Positions 29,908-39,010 of a stretch of 64,000 bases of DNA are shown piece by piece (positions within the stretch are counted from its first letter, which is position 1; each line of letters opens with the position of its first letter). The notes below the pieces were generated by a model. That model made no database searches, was not told where the DNA came from, and saw nothing but the letters and a program-made list of their open reading frames with translations. The stretch is taken from the NCBI RefSeq assembly GCF_900111765.1, contig NZ_FOIB01000001.1:992001-1056000 (forward strand), written 5' to 3'. Position numbers and translations under genes: made by a program. Source of the DNA: Myxococcus fulvus. Lineage in GTDB: Bacteria > Myxococcota > Myxococcia > Myxococcales > Myxococcaceae.

Positions 29908-31401
29908 TCAGGGAACTTCGAGCGCGCGCAGCACGGTGTTCTCGGACTCCGGGGCGCGCACGCGCAGGAGCAGGGCGGCGCCGGACTTCGCGCCCGTCAG
30001 GCTGCGCACGGCGTCGGAGGCGCTGGACACCTTGTCGTCACCGACCTGCACCAGAATCATCCCGGGCTGAAGGCCCGCGCGCTCGGCGGGGCCACCGGGC
30101 TCCACCTCGGTGATTTGCGCGCCGCCGTCGGGCGCGTCGCGCAGGCCGATGCCCAGCTTGCGCGTGGAGGGCGCGGTGCTGTTGCGCGGCGTGAGCTCCT
30201 CCTCGCCGCGCTGGGCCGGGCGGGTGCCGAGCGTCACGTTCACCGTCATCGGCTTGCCGCCGCGCACCACGTCCACCTTCACGCTGCTGTCGGGCTTGAG
30301 CAGCGCGACGGCGCGGGTGAGCGCTCCGGCGGAGTCCACCGCGCGTCCGCCGACGGAGGTGATGATGTCCTCCTCCCGGAGGCCCGCGCGGTCGCCGGGG
30401 CCGCCGCGGGTGACGCCCGCCACCACCGCGCCCTTGTTCGCTTCCACCTTGAGGGCCCGCGCCAGCTCCGGCGTGAGGTCCTGGATGGACAGGCCGAGGA
30501 AGCCGCGGCGCACCACGCCCGTCTCCTGCAGCTGGGGCAGCAGCGCGCGGATGAGGTTGCTGGGCACCGCGAAGCCGATGCCGCTGGCGCCGCCGATGAT
30601 GGCGGTGTTCATGCCCACCACTTCACCCTGCATGTTGAACAGCGGGCCGCCGGAGTTGCCGGGGTTGATGGCCGCGTCCGTCTGGAGGAAGTCGTCGTAG
30701 GGGCCCGCATGGATGTCCCGCGCGCGGGCGGAGAGGATGCCCGCGCTGACGCTCGAGTCCAGGCCGAACGGGTTGCCGATGGCCATCACCGGGTCTCCCA
30801 CGCGCAGCGCGTCCGAGTCACCCAGCGGCACGAACGGCAGGTTGCCCGCCACGCCCTTGAGCTTGAGCAGCGCCACGTCGGTGAGCGGATCTCTCCCGAG
30901 CACCTCCGCCTCATAGGAGCGGCCGCCCTCCAGCTTCACGCGCACCAGGTCCGCGCCCTCCACCACGTGGTTGTTGGTGAGCACGGTGCCGGAGGCGTCG
31001 ATGATGAAGCCCGAGCCCAGGCCCTGGCGCGGCGGCGCGTTGCCCTGCATCCCGGGCGGCATGCCGAAGCGCTCCGCGAAGCCCGGAGGAAGGCCCTGCA
31101 TGCCGGACATGCGGCGCGGGCGGGCCTGCACCTCCACGTAGACGACGGCGCCCTTCACGGACTCGACGAGCGGCGCCAGCGAGGTGACGGTGCCGGCCGT
31201 CGCGGGATTGAAGCGCGCGGGCTGCACGGGCGCGCCGGAGGGTGTCGCGGCGGCGGCGACGGCGGCGGGCACGGTGGACGCCGCGTTGGAGGTGTTGGGT
31301 GAGCCGAGTGCCTGCGCTTGTCCGCACGCGAAGCCCAGCGTCGCGGCGGGAAGGAGGGCCAGGGCACCGAGGAAACGGCGAGAGGGGAGCGAGCAGGCCA
31401 T
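29908..31401 (-). CDS. Do/HtrA-type periplasmic serine protease
   Basis: Envelope quality-control protease of 497 residues. The ATG at 31401 (GGAGAACG before it) gives an export signal (FLGALALLPAATLGFACG). The Cys26 could also make it a lipoprotein, though the lipobox is poor. The catalytic triad is His145 (TNNHVVEG), Asp175 (LTDVALLK) and Ser250 (NPGNSGGP). Two PDZ domains follow (about 300-390 and 410-497). A frame continues upstream to 32646, but that is antisense to the regulator gene and not real. It diverges from the receiver gene across a 444-bp region. Confidence 0.93.
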   Translation of the reverse strand: MACSLPSRRFLGALALLPAATLGFACGQAQALGSPNTSNAASTVPAAVAAAATPSGAPVQPARFNPATAGTVTSLAPLVESVKGAVVYVEVQARPRRMSGMQGLPPGFAERFGMPPGMQGNAPPRQGLGSGFIIDASGTVLTNNHVVEGADLVRVKLEGGRSYEAEVLGRDPLTDVALLKLKGVAGNLPFVPLGDSDALRVGDPVMAIGNPFGLDSSVSAGILSARARDIHAGPYDDFLQTDAAINPGNSGGPLFNMQGEVVGMNTAIIGGASGIGFAVPSNLIRALLPQLQETGVVRRGFLGLSIQDLTPELARALKVEANKGAVVAGVTRGGPGDRAGLREEDIITSVGGRAVDSAGALTRAVALLKPDSSVKVDVVRGGKPMTVNVTLGTRPAQRGEEELTPRNSTAPSTRKLGIGLRDAPDGGAQITEVEPGGPAERAGLQPGMILVQVGDDKVSSASDAVRSLTGAKSGAALLLRVRAPESENTVLRALEVP

Positions 31402-31673
31402 CGTTCGTTCTCCGAAGAGGCCGGAGGTGAGTCCGGCTGGGAAAGGGGTGTCAGGAGTCGGTCCGGAAATGGGGAGCCCGTGGAGGAGCTCTCCTCCTGG
31501 AGGTGGAAAGGTCTGCCGCTGGTCGTCCCCCGACTCCCGACGGCTTCCTGGCTCGGGGCTCGTTCCGCGAGTCCCCACTTCCGAACCGACGTCTGGCTTC
31601 ATTGCAGGTGCTGGGCCAGCGCTTCGTGCGAGGGATTCCCTCGGAGGGTGGGGGAGAGGGGGCAGGGTGGGGC

Positions 31674-31722
31674 GGGGCAAAGTGCCCCGGTCGGGGCAAA
31701 TCTCCCCGGGGCGGTTTGCCTC
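31674..31722. promoter_or_regulatory. Three palindromic activator-type sites (GGGGCA-N3-TGCCCC)
   Basis: A perfect site at 31674-31688 (GGGGCA AAG TGCCCC), a partial one at 31693-31707 (GGGGCA AAT CTCCCC) and another at 31708-31722 (GGGGCG GTT TGCCTC). They sit 19 bp or more before a sigma-54-type promoter, where an NtrC-class activator would be expected to bind. The same motif recurs at 42143-42199. They lie in the 444-bp region 31402-31845; the remainder of that region shows nothing else I recognise. Confidence 0.6.
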
Positions 31723-31741
31723 GCCCTCCCGGGGAAGGGAG

Positions 31742-31757
31742 TGGCACGTCGAATGCT
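31742..31757 (+). promoter_or_regulatory. Sigma-54-type promoter for the receiver gene
   Basis: TGGCACG-TCGA-ATGCT, matching the -24/-12 consensus TGGCACG-N4-TTGCW at all but one position. It points to the receiver gene whose ATG is 89 bases on. A second promoter with the same TGGCACG-N4-ATGCTCT sequence is at 42085-42100. Confidence 0.65.
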
Positions 31758-31845
31758 CTGGCCCGGGCACGCCACGCCATGTGGGCGCCCTCGTCGGGAG
31801 GGCACGCGGGCGGGCATCCCACCACGCCAGGAGGAGGACGTCTTG

Positions 31846-32301
31846 ATGGGGCCAGACGAGGAGCAGGGAGCCGGAGTGCAGCCGTGGCCGCTCCCGAGCA
31901 CGGGGCGCGAGCAGGCGCCTCGGGTGTTGGTGGCGGAGGATCAACCGGAGATGCGCGCCCTGCTGCATCGGGCGCTCAAGCGCCGGGGCTATGAGGTGGT
32001 GGAGGCGGAGGACGGGCCTGGGTTGGTGAAGGCCATCATCGACGGGTTGCTGGCGGACCAGACGCTGGTGCCGGACCTCATCATCACGGATGTGCGCATG
32101 CCGGGGTACTCGGGGCTGGAGGTGGTGGCGCGGCTGCGGCGGGAGGGGTGGACGACGCCGGTCATCCTCATCACCGCGTTTGGAGATGCGCAGCTGCACC
32201 GGGACGCGGCGCAGTTGGGCGCGGCGTGTGTGTTGGACAAGCCCTTCGCCATGGAGGACTTGTGCGCCACGGCGGAGGCGCTCGTGCCGCCGTCGCGTTG
32301 A
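31846..32301 (+). CDS. Single-domain response regulator
   Basis: 151-residue protein made of a 20-residue leader and one receiver domain, with no output domain. The acidic pair is in VLVAEDQPE, the phospho-acceptor is Asp82 in IITDVRMPG, and the switch residues are in ILITAFG and LDKPF. Such proteins pass phosphoryl groups or act through protein contact. GGAGGAGGA at 31830-31838 supports the ATG at 31846; the frame is open to 31318. The upstream sigma-54-type promoter suggests it belongs to the regulon of the NtrC-like regulator encoded at 39-40 kb. Confidence 0.9.
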   Translation: MGPDEEQGAGVQPWPLPSTGREQAPRVLVAEDQPEMRALLHRALKRRGYEVVEAEDGPGLVKAIIDGLLADQTLVPDLIITDVRMPGYSGLEVVARLRREGWTTPVILITAFGDAQLHRDAAQLGAACVLDKPFAMEDLCATAEALVPPSR

Positions 32302-32370
32302 GGGCCTGGGTGCCCTTCGAGTGCCCGGGCGCGGCCGGGTGAGCACCGTGCAGGGGTGTTCTCGAGGAAC

Positions 32371-33324
32371 ATGATGAAGCGGGCGCTCCTCGCCTTGCTT
32401 CCCCTGGGGTTGCTGGCGTTGGCGTTCGTGGTGCTGCGTCACGAGCTGCGTGAGCTGCACGGTGAGGACGTGGCCCGGGGGCTCGCGTCCATTCCGCGTG
32501 AGCGCGTCGCGTTGGCGGTGGTGTGCGCGGCGTGCAACTACCTGGCGTTGACGCTGTATGACGTGTTGTCGCTGCGTCACCTGGGGAAGTGGCTGCCCTA
32601 TCGACAGGTGGGCTTCACGTCCTTCGTGGGGTACGCGTTCGGCCACAACATCGGCATGTCGTTCCTCACGGGCGGCGGCGTGCGCTACCGGCTGTATTCG
32701 GCGCGCGGGCTGACGGCGCTGGACGTGGCGCAGGTGGGGACGTTCAACGCGCTGACGTTCTGGGTGGGGCTGTTGGCGGTGGCGGGCGTGGCGCTGGTGG
32801 TGGACGCGGGGCAGGGGGCGATGTCCGCGCTGTCACTGTCACCGTGGGTGGCGCGGGGGTTGGGGTGGGGGGTGTTGGCGGTGTTGGGCGTCTACTTCGC
32901 GGCGTGCGCGTGGATGCGGCGGGTGTTGCGGGTGCCCAGGCTGCATCTGGAGGTGTCGCTGCCGACGTGGCGGCAGGCGCTGGAGCAGCTCGCGGTGTCG
33001 TGCATGGACTGGACGCTGGGGGCGATGGTGCTGTGGGTGTTGCTGCCGTCGGGCGCGGGGATTTCGCCGCTGACGATGGTGGCGTTGTTCGCGGTGGCGC
33101 AGCTGTTGGGGATTGCCAGTCAGGTGCCCGGAGGGTTGGGGGTGTTCGACTCGGTCATCCTGGCGGCGCTGACGCCCGCGGTGCCGACGTCGGTGGTGAT
33201 TGGCACGTTGGTGGTGTACCGCATCGTCTACTACCTGCTGCCGTTCGCGGTGGCGGCGCTGATGCTGCTGGGGCATGAGCTGGTGGAGCACCGGTGGTGG
33301 GGACGGCGGCGACAGCCGGGGTAG
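32371..33324 (+). CDS. MprF-like flippase-domain membrane protein (UPF0104)
   Basis: 317-residue membrane protein with about eight hydrophobic segments. The core FTSFVGYAFGHNIGMSFLTG followed by GGVRYRLYSARGL is the signature of the N-terminal flippase half of MprF. The synthase half that attaches lysine to phosphatidylglycerol is absent, so it probably moves or integrates lipids only. The start is uncertain: a GTG at 32356, ATG at 32371 and ATG at 32374 are all in frame, and GAGGA at 32364 fits the last best. It follows the receiver gene by about 70 bp. Confidence 0.85.
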   Translation: MMKRALLALLPLGLLALAFVVLRHELRELHGEDVARGLASIPRERVALAVVCAACNYLALTLYDVLSLRHLGKWLPYRQVGFTSFVGYAFGHNIGMSFLTGGGVRYRLYSARGLTALDVAQVGTFNALTFWVGLLAVAGVALVVDAGQGAMSALSLSPWVARGLGWGVLAVLGVYFAACAWMRRVLRVPRLHLEVSLPTWRQALEQLAVSCMDWTLGAMVLWVLLPSGAGISPLTMVALFAVAQLLGIASQVPGGLGVFDSVILAALTPAVPTSVVIGTLVVYRIVYYLLPFAVAALMLLGHELVEHRWWGRRRQPG

Positions 33325-33495
33325 GGCGCTCGCGGGTGTGGAGAATCCGACAGAGTCGCCGGGGGAGTGGAGGGCAATCATTGGCGCGGGTCTCGCCATG
33401 GGTCTGGAGTTGAGCGCGCCCAGGTTTCCCTACGACAGACTTCCTGTGGGCTCTCGACTCCAGGCCACCCCTTCGTGGGTGAAAGAGCTCTGCCG

Positions 33496-34674
33496 ATGGC
33501 CACCGACGCTCCGACGGCTCCGCCTCATACGCCTCTCCTCTATTTGGAGATGGGCGGGAGCAACTTCTTCTCCGAGCAATGCCAGGCGTTGTTGATTCAA
33601 GCCCACCTGAACCCTGACTGGTTCGGCTCCTATTCGACCGTGGGCAAGACCTGTTCTGACGCGAAAGCGAAGTGCAGCCGATGGGATGGCGCGACCCAGG
33701 CGGAGCGGGACCGCGGGTTCACCGAGAACCCCGGTCCGCCTGCCACGCAGACGCCCCTGGAGCGCCCCACCACGGGAGACCGGTATCTGAACCAGTGCCA
33801 GTCCGGGCACCTCGTGCGTGACTCGAACTTCCGTGAAGCGGGCCGCTCCACGGATGGATTGAGTCGCAGCGCGCGAGGGGACCCCTGTCGAAACCTGGTG
33901 GATGGCTACCGGGAGGATCACGCCCCCTCTGTTCCCATGCAGGGGGCGGCCTCCAACCCTCAACATGAGCATGGCCTGCACACGAGGAACGAGAACGCTG
34001 ATTCCGCGAGGCAGCGCGAACGCAACCTCGCGGAAGGGCACCCCGAGGAGCAGTATCCTCAAGGGGCTCGTCAGCGGGATGAGGATGGCCGGACGCAGAG
34101 CTATCTGGACGACCATCAGGAGAAGTGGCGCACGGCGGAGCGAGAAGCACGCGATCAGCCCCCAGGGGCGGGCTCCTCCAGCGGCGCTGGCGCTGGTGGC
34201 TCCGCGACGAGCGCCGCCGGGCCTGGCGATGCCGAGGGCGCGGGGCTCGGAAAGGTGACTGCGCCCAACTGTGCCCCGGGTGATGTCGTGGATGGCAGCA
34301 GCGCGGCTGAGTGCATCAACAGTTGGCGCCGGAAGGCCGAGGCGCAGATGAAGCAGGACGTCATGGCCTCCATCAAGAAGAACAAGCTGGCCAGCAGGCC
34401 ACCCGCGCAGTTCCCTGGTAAGAGGGAACCGCCACCACCATTTCCACTACAGTACCAGCAGCATTTGAACAACGAAGCCCTCGACGCGAGACGCGCTCAT
34501 GTCATTGCCCGCCGGCAACTCGGGGCGGACCATCCCACCACGGTGGCCGCGCTGCGGGATAGGCGGGCGAAGGCGGGCGAGGCCAATGCTTTCCGGAGCG
34601 CGGGGTGTCTGGCGCAGCAAGGGATGCGCATGCGGCTCACCCCGCCGGGAAGCACGACAGGGCGGGCGCGATGA
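33496..34674 (+). CDS. Putative polymorphic toxin with His/Cys nuclease-like domain
   Basis: 392-residue protein with no signal peptide. The N-terminal half has a cysteine cluster (CSDAKAKC) and then CQSGHLVRDSNF, DHAPSVPMQG and a HEHGLH block (His105, 142, 157, 159, 162). This C..GH...AP...G...H pattern resembles HNH/endonuclease VII-fold toxin domains carried by bacterial effectors. A Gly/Ala/Ser-rich linker (about 230-265) separates it from a C-terminal helical region with CINSWRRKAEAQ. ATG at 33496. The small gene 26 bp downstream is the natural immunity candidate. No secretion marker (PAAR, Rhs, WXG) is present. Toxin role is inference. Confidence 0.5.
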   Translation: MATDAPTAPPHTPLLYLEMGGSNFFSEQCQALLIQAHLNPDWFGSYSTVGKTCSDAKAKCSRWDGATQAERDRGFTENPGPPATQTPLERPTTGDRYLNQCQSGHLVRDSNFREAGRSTDGLSRSARGDPCRNLVDGYREDHAPSVPMQGAASNPQHEHGLHTRNENADSARQRERNLAEGHPEEQYPQGARQRDEDGRTQSYLDDHQEKWRTAEREARDQPPGAGSSSGAGAGGSATSAAGPGDAEGAGLGKVTAPNCAPGDVVDGSSAAECINSWRRKAEAQMKQDVMASIKKNKLASRPPAQFPGKREPPPPFPLQYQQHLNNEALDARRAHVIARRQLGADHPTTVAALRDRRAKAGEANAFRSAGCLAQQGMRMRLTPPGSTTGRAR

Positions 34675-34700
34675 TTCAGTGGCCTTCCAAAGGAGAAGAC

Positions 34701-35036
34701 ATGTCAGTGAGCGTCGACCAGTCCGCGATGTTGGCGGAGACCTTCTTGAAGGATTACCTGCGCCAGAATGAATACTTCACACCGGCCAACGAGCTGACGG
34801 ACAGTGACGATGATGATGAGGGTGCGGGGGATTTGCGATTGAGCCTGACCCGAGCGGTGCCCGACCCCGACGAGCCCGATGTCATCTACTTCTTCTTCAA
34901 GTTCGGGCGCGTCTTCAGGAATGGAGGAGACCCTGCGTTGTCGAAGCTGGTCAATCAATGCATGACCGCCCTGTTCGCGGCGCATCCCGAGGTGAATCAG
35001 TTCAAGCACGAGCTGTGTGTAGACCCCGCGAGATAG
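34701..35036 (+). CDS. Small acidic protein, candidate immunity protein
   Basis: 111-residue, acidic, cytoplasmic protein with a Asp/Glu-rich stretch (DSDDDDEGAG) and a structured C-terminal half (DVIYFFFKFGRVF, CMTALFAAHPEVNQFKHEL). I do not recognise the family. AAAGGAGAAGAC directly before the ATG at 34701 is a strong ribosome site. Size, acidity and its place 26 bp after a toxin-like gene fit an immunity protein, but no motif proves it. Confidence 0.7.
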   Translation: MSVSVDQSAMLAETFLKDYLRQNEYFTPANELTDSDDDDEGAGDLRLSLTRAVPDPDEPDVIYFFFKFGRVFRNGGDPALSKLVNQCMTALFAAHPEVNQFKHELCVDPAR

Positions 35037-35083
35037 CGCTCGGCTGCGACGTAGCCGGGGATTCGTGAGAGGAGTCGTGGGCG

Positions 35084-35989
35084 ATGCCATTGGGGTATGC
35101 ATTCCGGAAGGTCCGCGGTCCCTCCATCGAGGACTGCCACTTCCTGGCGGACCGCTGGGATGGCAAGGGCTGGGTGGAAGACGAGGCTGAATCCTGGGTG
35201 GTGCAGGTGTCGGCCGGGCGGATGTATGCGCTCAAGTCCCAGGTCGGCTGGTTGACGGGGCTGTGGTGCTCGCCCTCGGGCGGGGTCTACGTCTCCCAGG
35301 GCGGCGGCGCGCGAGGAGGGGTGCATGTCTCCCTGGGCAAGGACCCCACGGTGCCCCAATGGGAGTTCCATCCGCTCCCGCTCCTGGCCATGGGCGTCTG
35401 GGGCGTCGATGACCACTTCGTCCTGACGTGGGGCCCGCGCGTGGACAAGCGCGAGGACGGCATGTTCCGGTGGGATGGCACGGCCTGGCATCCCATTCCC
35501 TGTCCGGGCGAGGTCATCTGCGTCCACGGTCTCTCCTCCACCCTGGTCTACGCGGTGGGACGCAAGGGACTCATCGCCCGATGGGATGGTTCCCAATGGC
35601 ATACGGTGCCCTCCTATACACGAGCCCCGCTGACAGGGATTCACGTGGCGAGTCAGGACGAGATGTATGTCTGCGGAGGCAACGGCGTGATGGAGGGGTC
35701 CATCTACGGCTGGTCGGAGGTGGTGGAGTCTCCAGGGATGGTCGTGGACGTGACGAAGTACCACGACGACATCCTGGTGGCCGGCGAAGGCTCCGGTCTG
35801 CTGCGCCTGAAGGGCAATCGCCTGGAGCACTTGGAGCCCTCGCTGCCGGTCACGTCGATGGACAGCCGGGAACGGCTCGTGGTGGCGACTCCCGAGGAAC
35901 TCGCGGACTCCCTCGACGGGAAGGTCTTCCGGCGCAAGCCCCTGAGCGAGTTCGTGGACCTCACGCGTGACATCCCCACGATGTGGTAG
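35084..35989 (+). CDS. Beta-propeller-like protein, 301 aa
   Basis: Soluble protein without a signal peptide. It contains repeated RWDG-type blade ends (MFRWDGTAWHPIP, IARWDGSQWHTVP) and segments such as YAVGRKG and YVCGGNG, suggesting a WD/Kelch-like propeller of five to seven blades. GAGAGGAG at about 35067 precedes the ATG. It follows the candidate immunity gene by 47 bp and may be part of the same toxin/immunity cassette, or serve as an accessory or second immunity protein. No enzyme motif seen. Confidence 0.72.
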   Translation: MPLGYAFRKVRGPSIEDCHFLADRWDGKGWVEDEAESWVVQVSAGRMYALKSQVGWLTGLWCSPSGGVYVSQGGGARGGVHVSLGKDPTVPQWEFHPLPLLAMGVWGVDDHFVLTWGPRVDKREDGMFRWDGTAWHPIPCPGEVICVHGLSSTLVYAVGRKGLIARWDGSQWHTVPSYTRAPLTGIHVASQDEMYVCGGNGVMEGSIYGWSEVVESPGMVVDVTKYHDDILVAGEGSGLLRLKGNRLEHLEPSLPVTSMDSRERLVVATPEELADSLDGKVFRRKPLSEFVDLTRDIPTMW

Positions 35990-35994
35990 CGCCT

Positions 35995-36017
35995 GACTCC
36001 AGTTCCTCGCTGGAGTC
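35995..36017. terminator. Terminator-like hairpin
   Basis: GACTCCAG / CTGGAGTC, a perfect 8-bp stem with a 7-base loop, starting 6 bases after the stop of the propeller-like gene. It separates this cassette from the SitA-like lipoprotein gene. No T-run. Confidence 0.55.
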
Positions 36018-36146
36018 GGACCCCTGTCCGTCAAGTCATATGTCCGGCTCCAGTCTACCCCCACGGTGGTAGGTCGTGAGCTTGAGAGGAATTGAGCCCC
36101 TCGCCCAGGATGCGCGCGTCTTCGTGACGCCTTCCTGGGGGATACA

Positions 36147-37445
36147 TTGCGCGGGTCTGGAATCATCTTGTTATGTCTGCTCACCGGCTGTGCCACCCCT
36201 CGCGTCGTCAATCTCGACGCGGGGCAGGGCAGGCGAATCGCTTACACGTCGATGGAGGTCGCGCCCGTCGAGGTGGAGGAGGACGACTTCCAGCGGGCGC
36301 TCTCCGAGCTCGTCCTCGGCCTGAAACTGGATGTCGCCTTTCGTGAAGCGGACGCGCTGGACCAGCGCGGGTGGGGACGCTCCCGCGCGCTGCTTGCGTC
36401 CTCGCGAGGCCGGGTCGACTCCAGCGCGGAGCCCTCGCCCGAAGCGCTCTACGCACGCCTGTGCCCCGTGCAGGACGCGTGTCTGACGCTGATGGGAGGC
36501 GCGGGGTTGGCGTTCTCTCGCAAGGACCGCACGTTGATGGCGCTGTCCCTCGCGCTGGATGAGGTGTGGGAGAGCGTCGAGGACGGCCTGGGGCCCACGG
36601 TGAATCCGGGCGCCTTCAAGGCGGTGGTCAGCTCGGCGGCGTTGGCGCTGCTGCTCACGATGAGCCTGCCCGAGCCCATCACCCAGACCCTCGCCATCGC
36701 GCTGACGGCGTCCCTGGTGGCCTATCTCGGCGTCGCGCCGGTCTGGGAGATGAAGCAGGGGTTCATCCAACTGTGGGACGAGTCCGCCCGAGCCAGGAGC
36801 CTCGTGGAGCTGCGGGACATCGGTCAGCGCTTCGGGCGGGTCCTGGGCGTGAACGGGGCACGGGTCCTGGTGTTGGTCCTCACGGCGGGACTCACGGGAC
36901 GCGAGGTGCTGGCCGCGCGGGGCCCCAGGCTGCCAGGGTTCTCGGGAGCCGCGCTGCGAGCGCAGGCCGAGGGCGGGTTCAAGCTCGAAGCCGCGCTCGG
37001 GGCGGGCGTGAGCTCCATCGCGCTGCCGGAGGAGGGACGGCTCGACGTGGCCCTGGCGCCCAAGTCCGTGGCGGTGGTCGCGTCATACTCGACGGGGCGC
37101 ATCCCGGGGGATGCCGAGGGCCACGTCAATCATCTCTGCACGACCGAGGGCACGCCGGTGTCGAAGTCTGGCGAGACGTGGGCCGAGTTGTGCGAGGAAA
37201 TCTTCGAGCGGGCGGGGATGAGCCTGGAGGACGTGGCCAACAAGGTGCGCCTCGCGGGGCGCGGAGCCTCGCCTTCCGAGCCGTACCACTCGCGGGTGGT
37301 GCCTCGCCTGCAGCGGGCCGTGGAGGACTGCGAGGAGACCGAGGCCTGCCGCGTGCGGCTGGTGAACGAGCTGGCGAGGATTGCGAACGAGTTGCTCACG
37401 CCGGGCTCGGAGCTGCGCGGCTACGTCGTGAAGACAGGGCGCTGA
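36147..37445 (+). CDS. SitA-like lipoprotein with C-terminal AHH-related domain
   Basis: 432-residue lipoprotein starting at a TTG (36147; CTGGGGGA before it) because no ATG or GTG lies between the upstream stop and the signal peptide. The lipobox is LLTGC (Cys15), followed by ATPRVVNLDAGQGRR, which I recall as the common start of a large myxobacterial lipoprotein family. A hydrophobic stretch (about 157-200) lies mid-protein. The C-terminal 110 residues (about 320-432) match the AHH toxin family: FERAGMSLED, YHSRV and two cysteines. The nominal HH pair reads NH (Asn328-His329). SitA lipoproteins pass between cells by outer-membrane exchange. No obvious immunity gene follows. Confidence 0.72.
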   Translation: MRGSGIILLCLLTGCATPRVVNLDAGQGRRIAYTSMEVAPVEVEEDDFQRALSELVLGLKLDVAFREADALDQRGWGRSRALLASSRGRVDSSAEPSPEALYARLCPVQDACLTLMGGAGLAFSRKDRTLMALSLALDEVWESVEDGLGPTVNPGAFKAVVSSAALALLLTMSLPEPITQTLAIALTASLVAYLGVAPVWEMKQGFIQLWDESARARSLVELRDIGQRFGRVLGVNGARVLVLVLTAGLTGREVLAARGPRLPGFSGAALRAQAEGGFKLEAALGAGVSSIALPEEGRLDVALAPKSVAVVASYSTGRIPGDAEGHVNHLCTTEGTPVSKSGETWAELCEEIFERAGMSLEDVANKVRLAGRGASPSEPYHSRVVPRLQRAVEDCEETEACRVRLVNELARIANELLTPGSELRGYVVKTGR

Positions 37446-37455
37446 AGAGGCTCTC

Positions 37456-37473
37456 CCCGGCCTCCGTGCCGGG
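37456..37473. terminator. Terminator-like hairpin
   Basis: CCCGGC / GCCGGG, a 6-bp GC stem with a 6-base loop followed by TTG, 11 bases past the stop of the SitA-like gene. Weak but well placed. Confidence 0.45.
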
Positions 37474-37619
37474 TTGTCCCTCAGGTGACGGTGGAATCGT
37501 CCGACAAGGCAACCATTCCCCGGACCCCGGGACGCGGCGCCTCACGTGTTCGTTGCGGACAGCAGCACCGAAGAGGTAGTGGTGTGCACCTTCCACCCTC
37601 TACCTACAGGGAACCTTCC

Positions 37620-38120
37620 ATGCCCACGGTCAATCTGACGACGAACTTCGGCGACATCACCATCGAGCTGGACGAGGCCAAGGCGCCCAAGTCCGTCGCC
37701 AACTTCCTGGAGCTCGTCGGCAAGGGCCACTACGACGGCACCATCTTCCACCGCGTCATCGAGAACTTCATGATTCAGGGCGGCGGGTTCGAGCCGGGCA
37801 TGAGGCAGAAGCCGGTCCCGACCGGGCAGATCCAGAACGAGGCCAACAACGGCCTGAAGAACGAGCAGTACACCGTCGCGATGGCCCGCACCAACGACCC
37901 GCACTCCGCCTCCGCGCAGTTCTTCATCAACACGGTCAACAACTCGTTCCTGAACCACACCGCGCCCACGGTGCAGGGCTGGGGCTATGCCGTGTTCGGC
38001 AAGGTCGTGAAGGGCCAGGAGGTCGTGGACAAGATCAAGAAGGTGCGCACCGGCAACAAGAGCGGTCACAGCGACGTGCCCGCCGAGGACGTCATCATCC
38101 AGAGCGCCAAGGTCGTCTGA
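37620..38120 (+). CDS. ppiB: Cyclophilin-type peptidyl-prolyl isomerase
   Basis: 166-residue cytoplasmic cyclophilin that speeds cis-trans isomerisation of proline bonds. It has no signal peptide. Active-site residues stand out: the FHRVI and FMIQGG segment (Arg in HRV), [17 protein letters not shown] with the Gln-Phe-Phe, and the FGKV loop. The ATG at 37620 opens the family's usual start ([13 protein letters not shown]). Length is normal. It stands alone, with a 174-bp space upstream. Confidence 0.95.
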   Translation: MPTVNLTTNFGDITIELDEAKAPKSVANFLELVGKGHYDGTIFHRVIENFMIQGGGFEPGMRQKPVPTGQIQNEANNGLKNEQYTVAMARTNDPHSASAQFFINTVNNSFLNHTAPTVQGWGYAVFGKVVKGQEVVDKIKKVRTGNKSGHSDVPAEDVIIQSAKVV

Positions 38121-38142
38121 CGCAGGCGTCGTCCGCGCCGTG

Positions 38143-38175
38143 ACACGTCCCGGTCCTCACGGGCCGGGAGTGTGT
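38143..38175. terminator. Imperfect terminator-like hairpin
   Basis: ACACGTCCCGG pairs imperfectly with CCGGGAGTGTGT across a 10-base loop, 22 bases after the cyclophilin stop. It precedes the glutaminyl cyclase gene. Confidence 0.4.
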
Positions 38176-38213
38176 TGTGCCGGTCCGCGTTTCCTGCTTC
38201 CGTGCGCGACTCG

Positions 38214-39010
38214 ATGCACTTGAATCAGCGAGCGTGGATGTCGGCCATCTGTGTGCTGGGGCTGGGCGTGGGCTGTAGCTGTGGACCTGTCCATCGTCGA
38301 CCGACGGAGGGCGGCCCCACACGCAAGGTGGCCCGCATCGTCCAGGAGTACCCGCACTCGACCGAGGCCTTCACCCAGGGCCTCGTCTTCCACCAGGGGC
38401 GCCTGTTCGAGAGCACCGGCCAGAAGGGCTCGCTGCGCGAAATCTCCCTCGAGTCCGCCACGCCCCTCTGGATTGAGCGCCTGGGCGACGTCTTCACCGA
38501 GGGCCTCGCCAGCGACGGAGAGCGCCTCTACCAGCTCACCTGGACCGAGGGCCTGCTCTACACCTGGAGCGGCCTGCCCCCCACCCGCGAGCGCACCACA
38601 CCGTACGAAGGCGACGGCTGGGGCCTGTGCTACTGGCAGGGCCGACTGGTCCGCAGCGACGGCAGCTCCACGCTGACCTTCCACGACCCCGAAACCTTCG
38701 AGCCCCTGGACTCCGTGGAGGTCACCCTCCAGGGCCAGCCCCAGGAGCAGCTCAACGAGCTGGAGTGCGCCAACGGCGTCATCTACGCCAACGTCTGGCA
38801 CTCCACGGACGTACTCGAAATCGACCCGTCCACCGGCCGGGTCACCGCCGTCATCGACGCCTCCGCCCTCGCGCGAAACGTGGCCTCCCAGGTCCGCGGC
38901 ATCACCGACGCCGTCCTCAACGGCATCGCCGTGGAGCCCGGCACCGGCCGCATGCTGATGACCGGCAAGCTCTGGCCCAAGCTCTTCGAGGTGAGGCTGG
39001 AGACGCTCGA

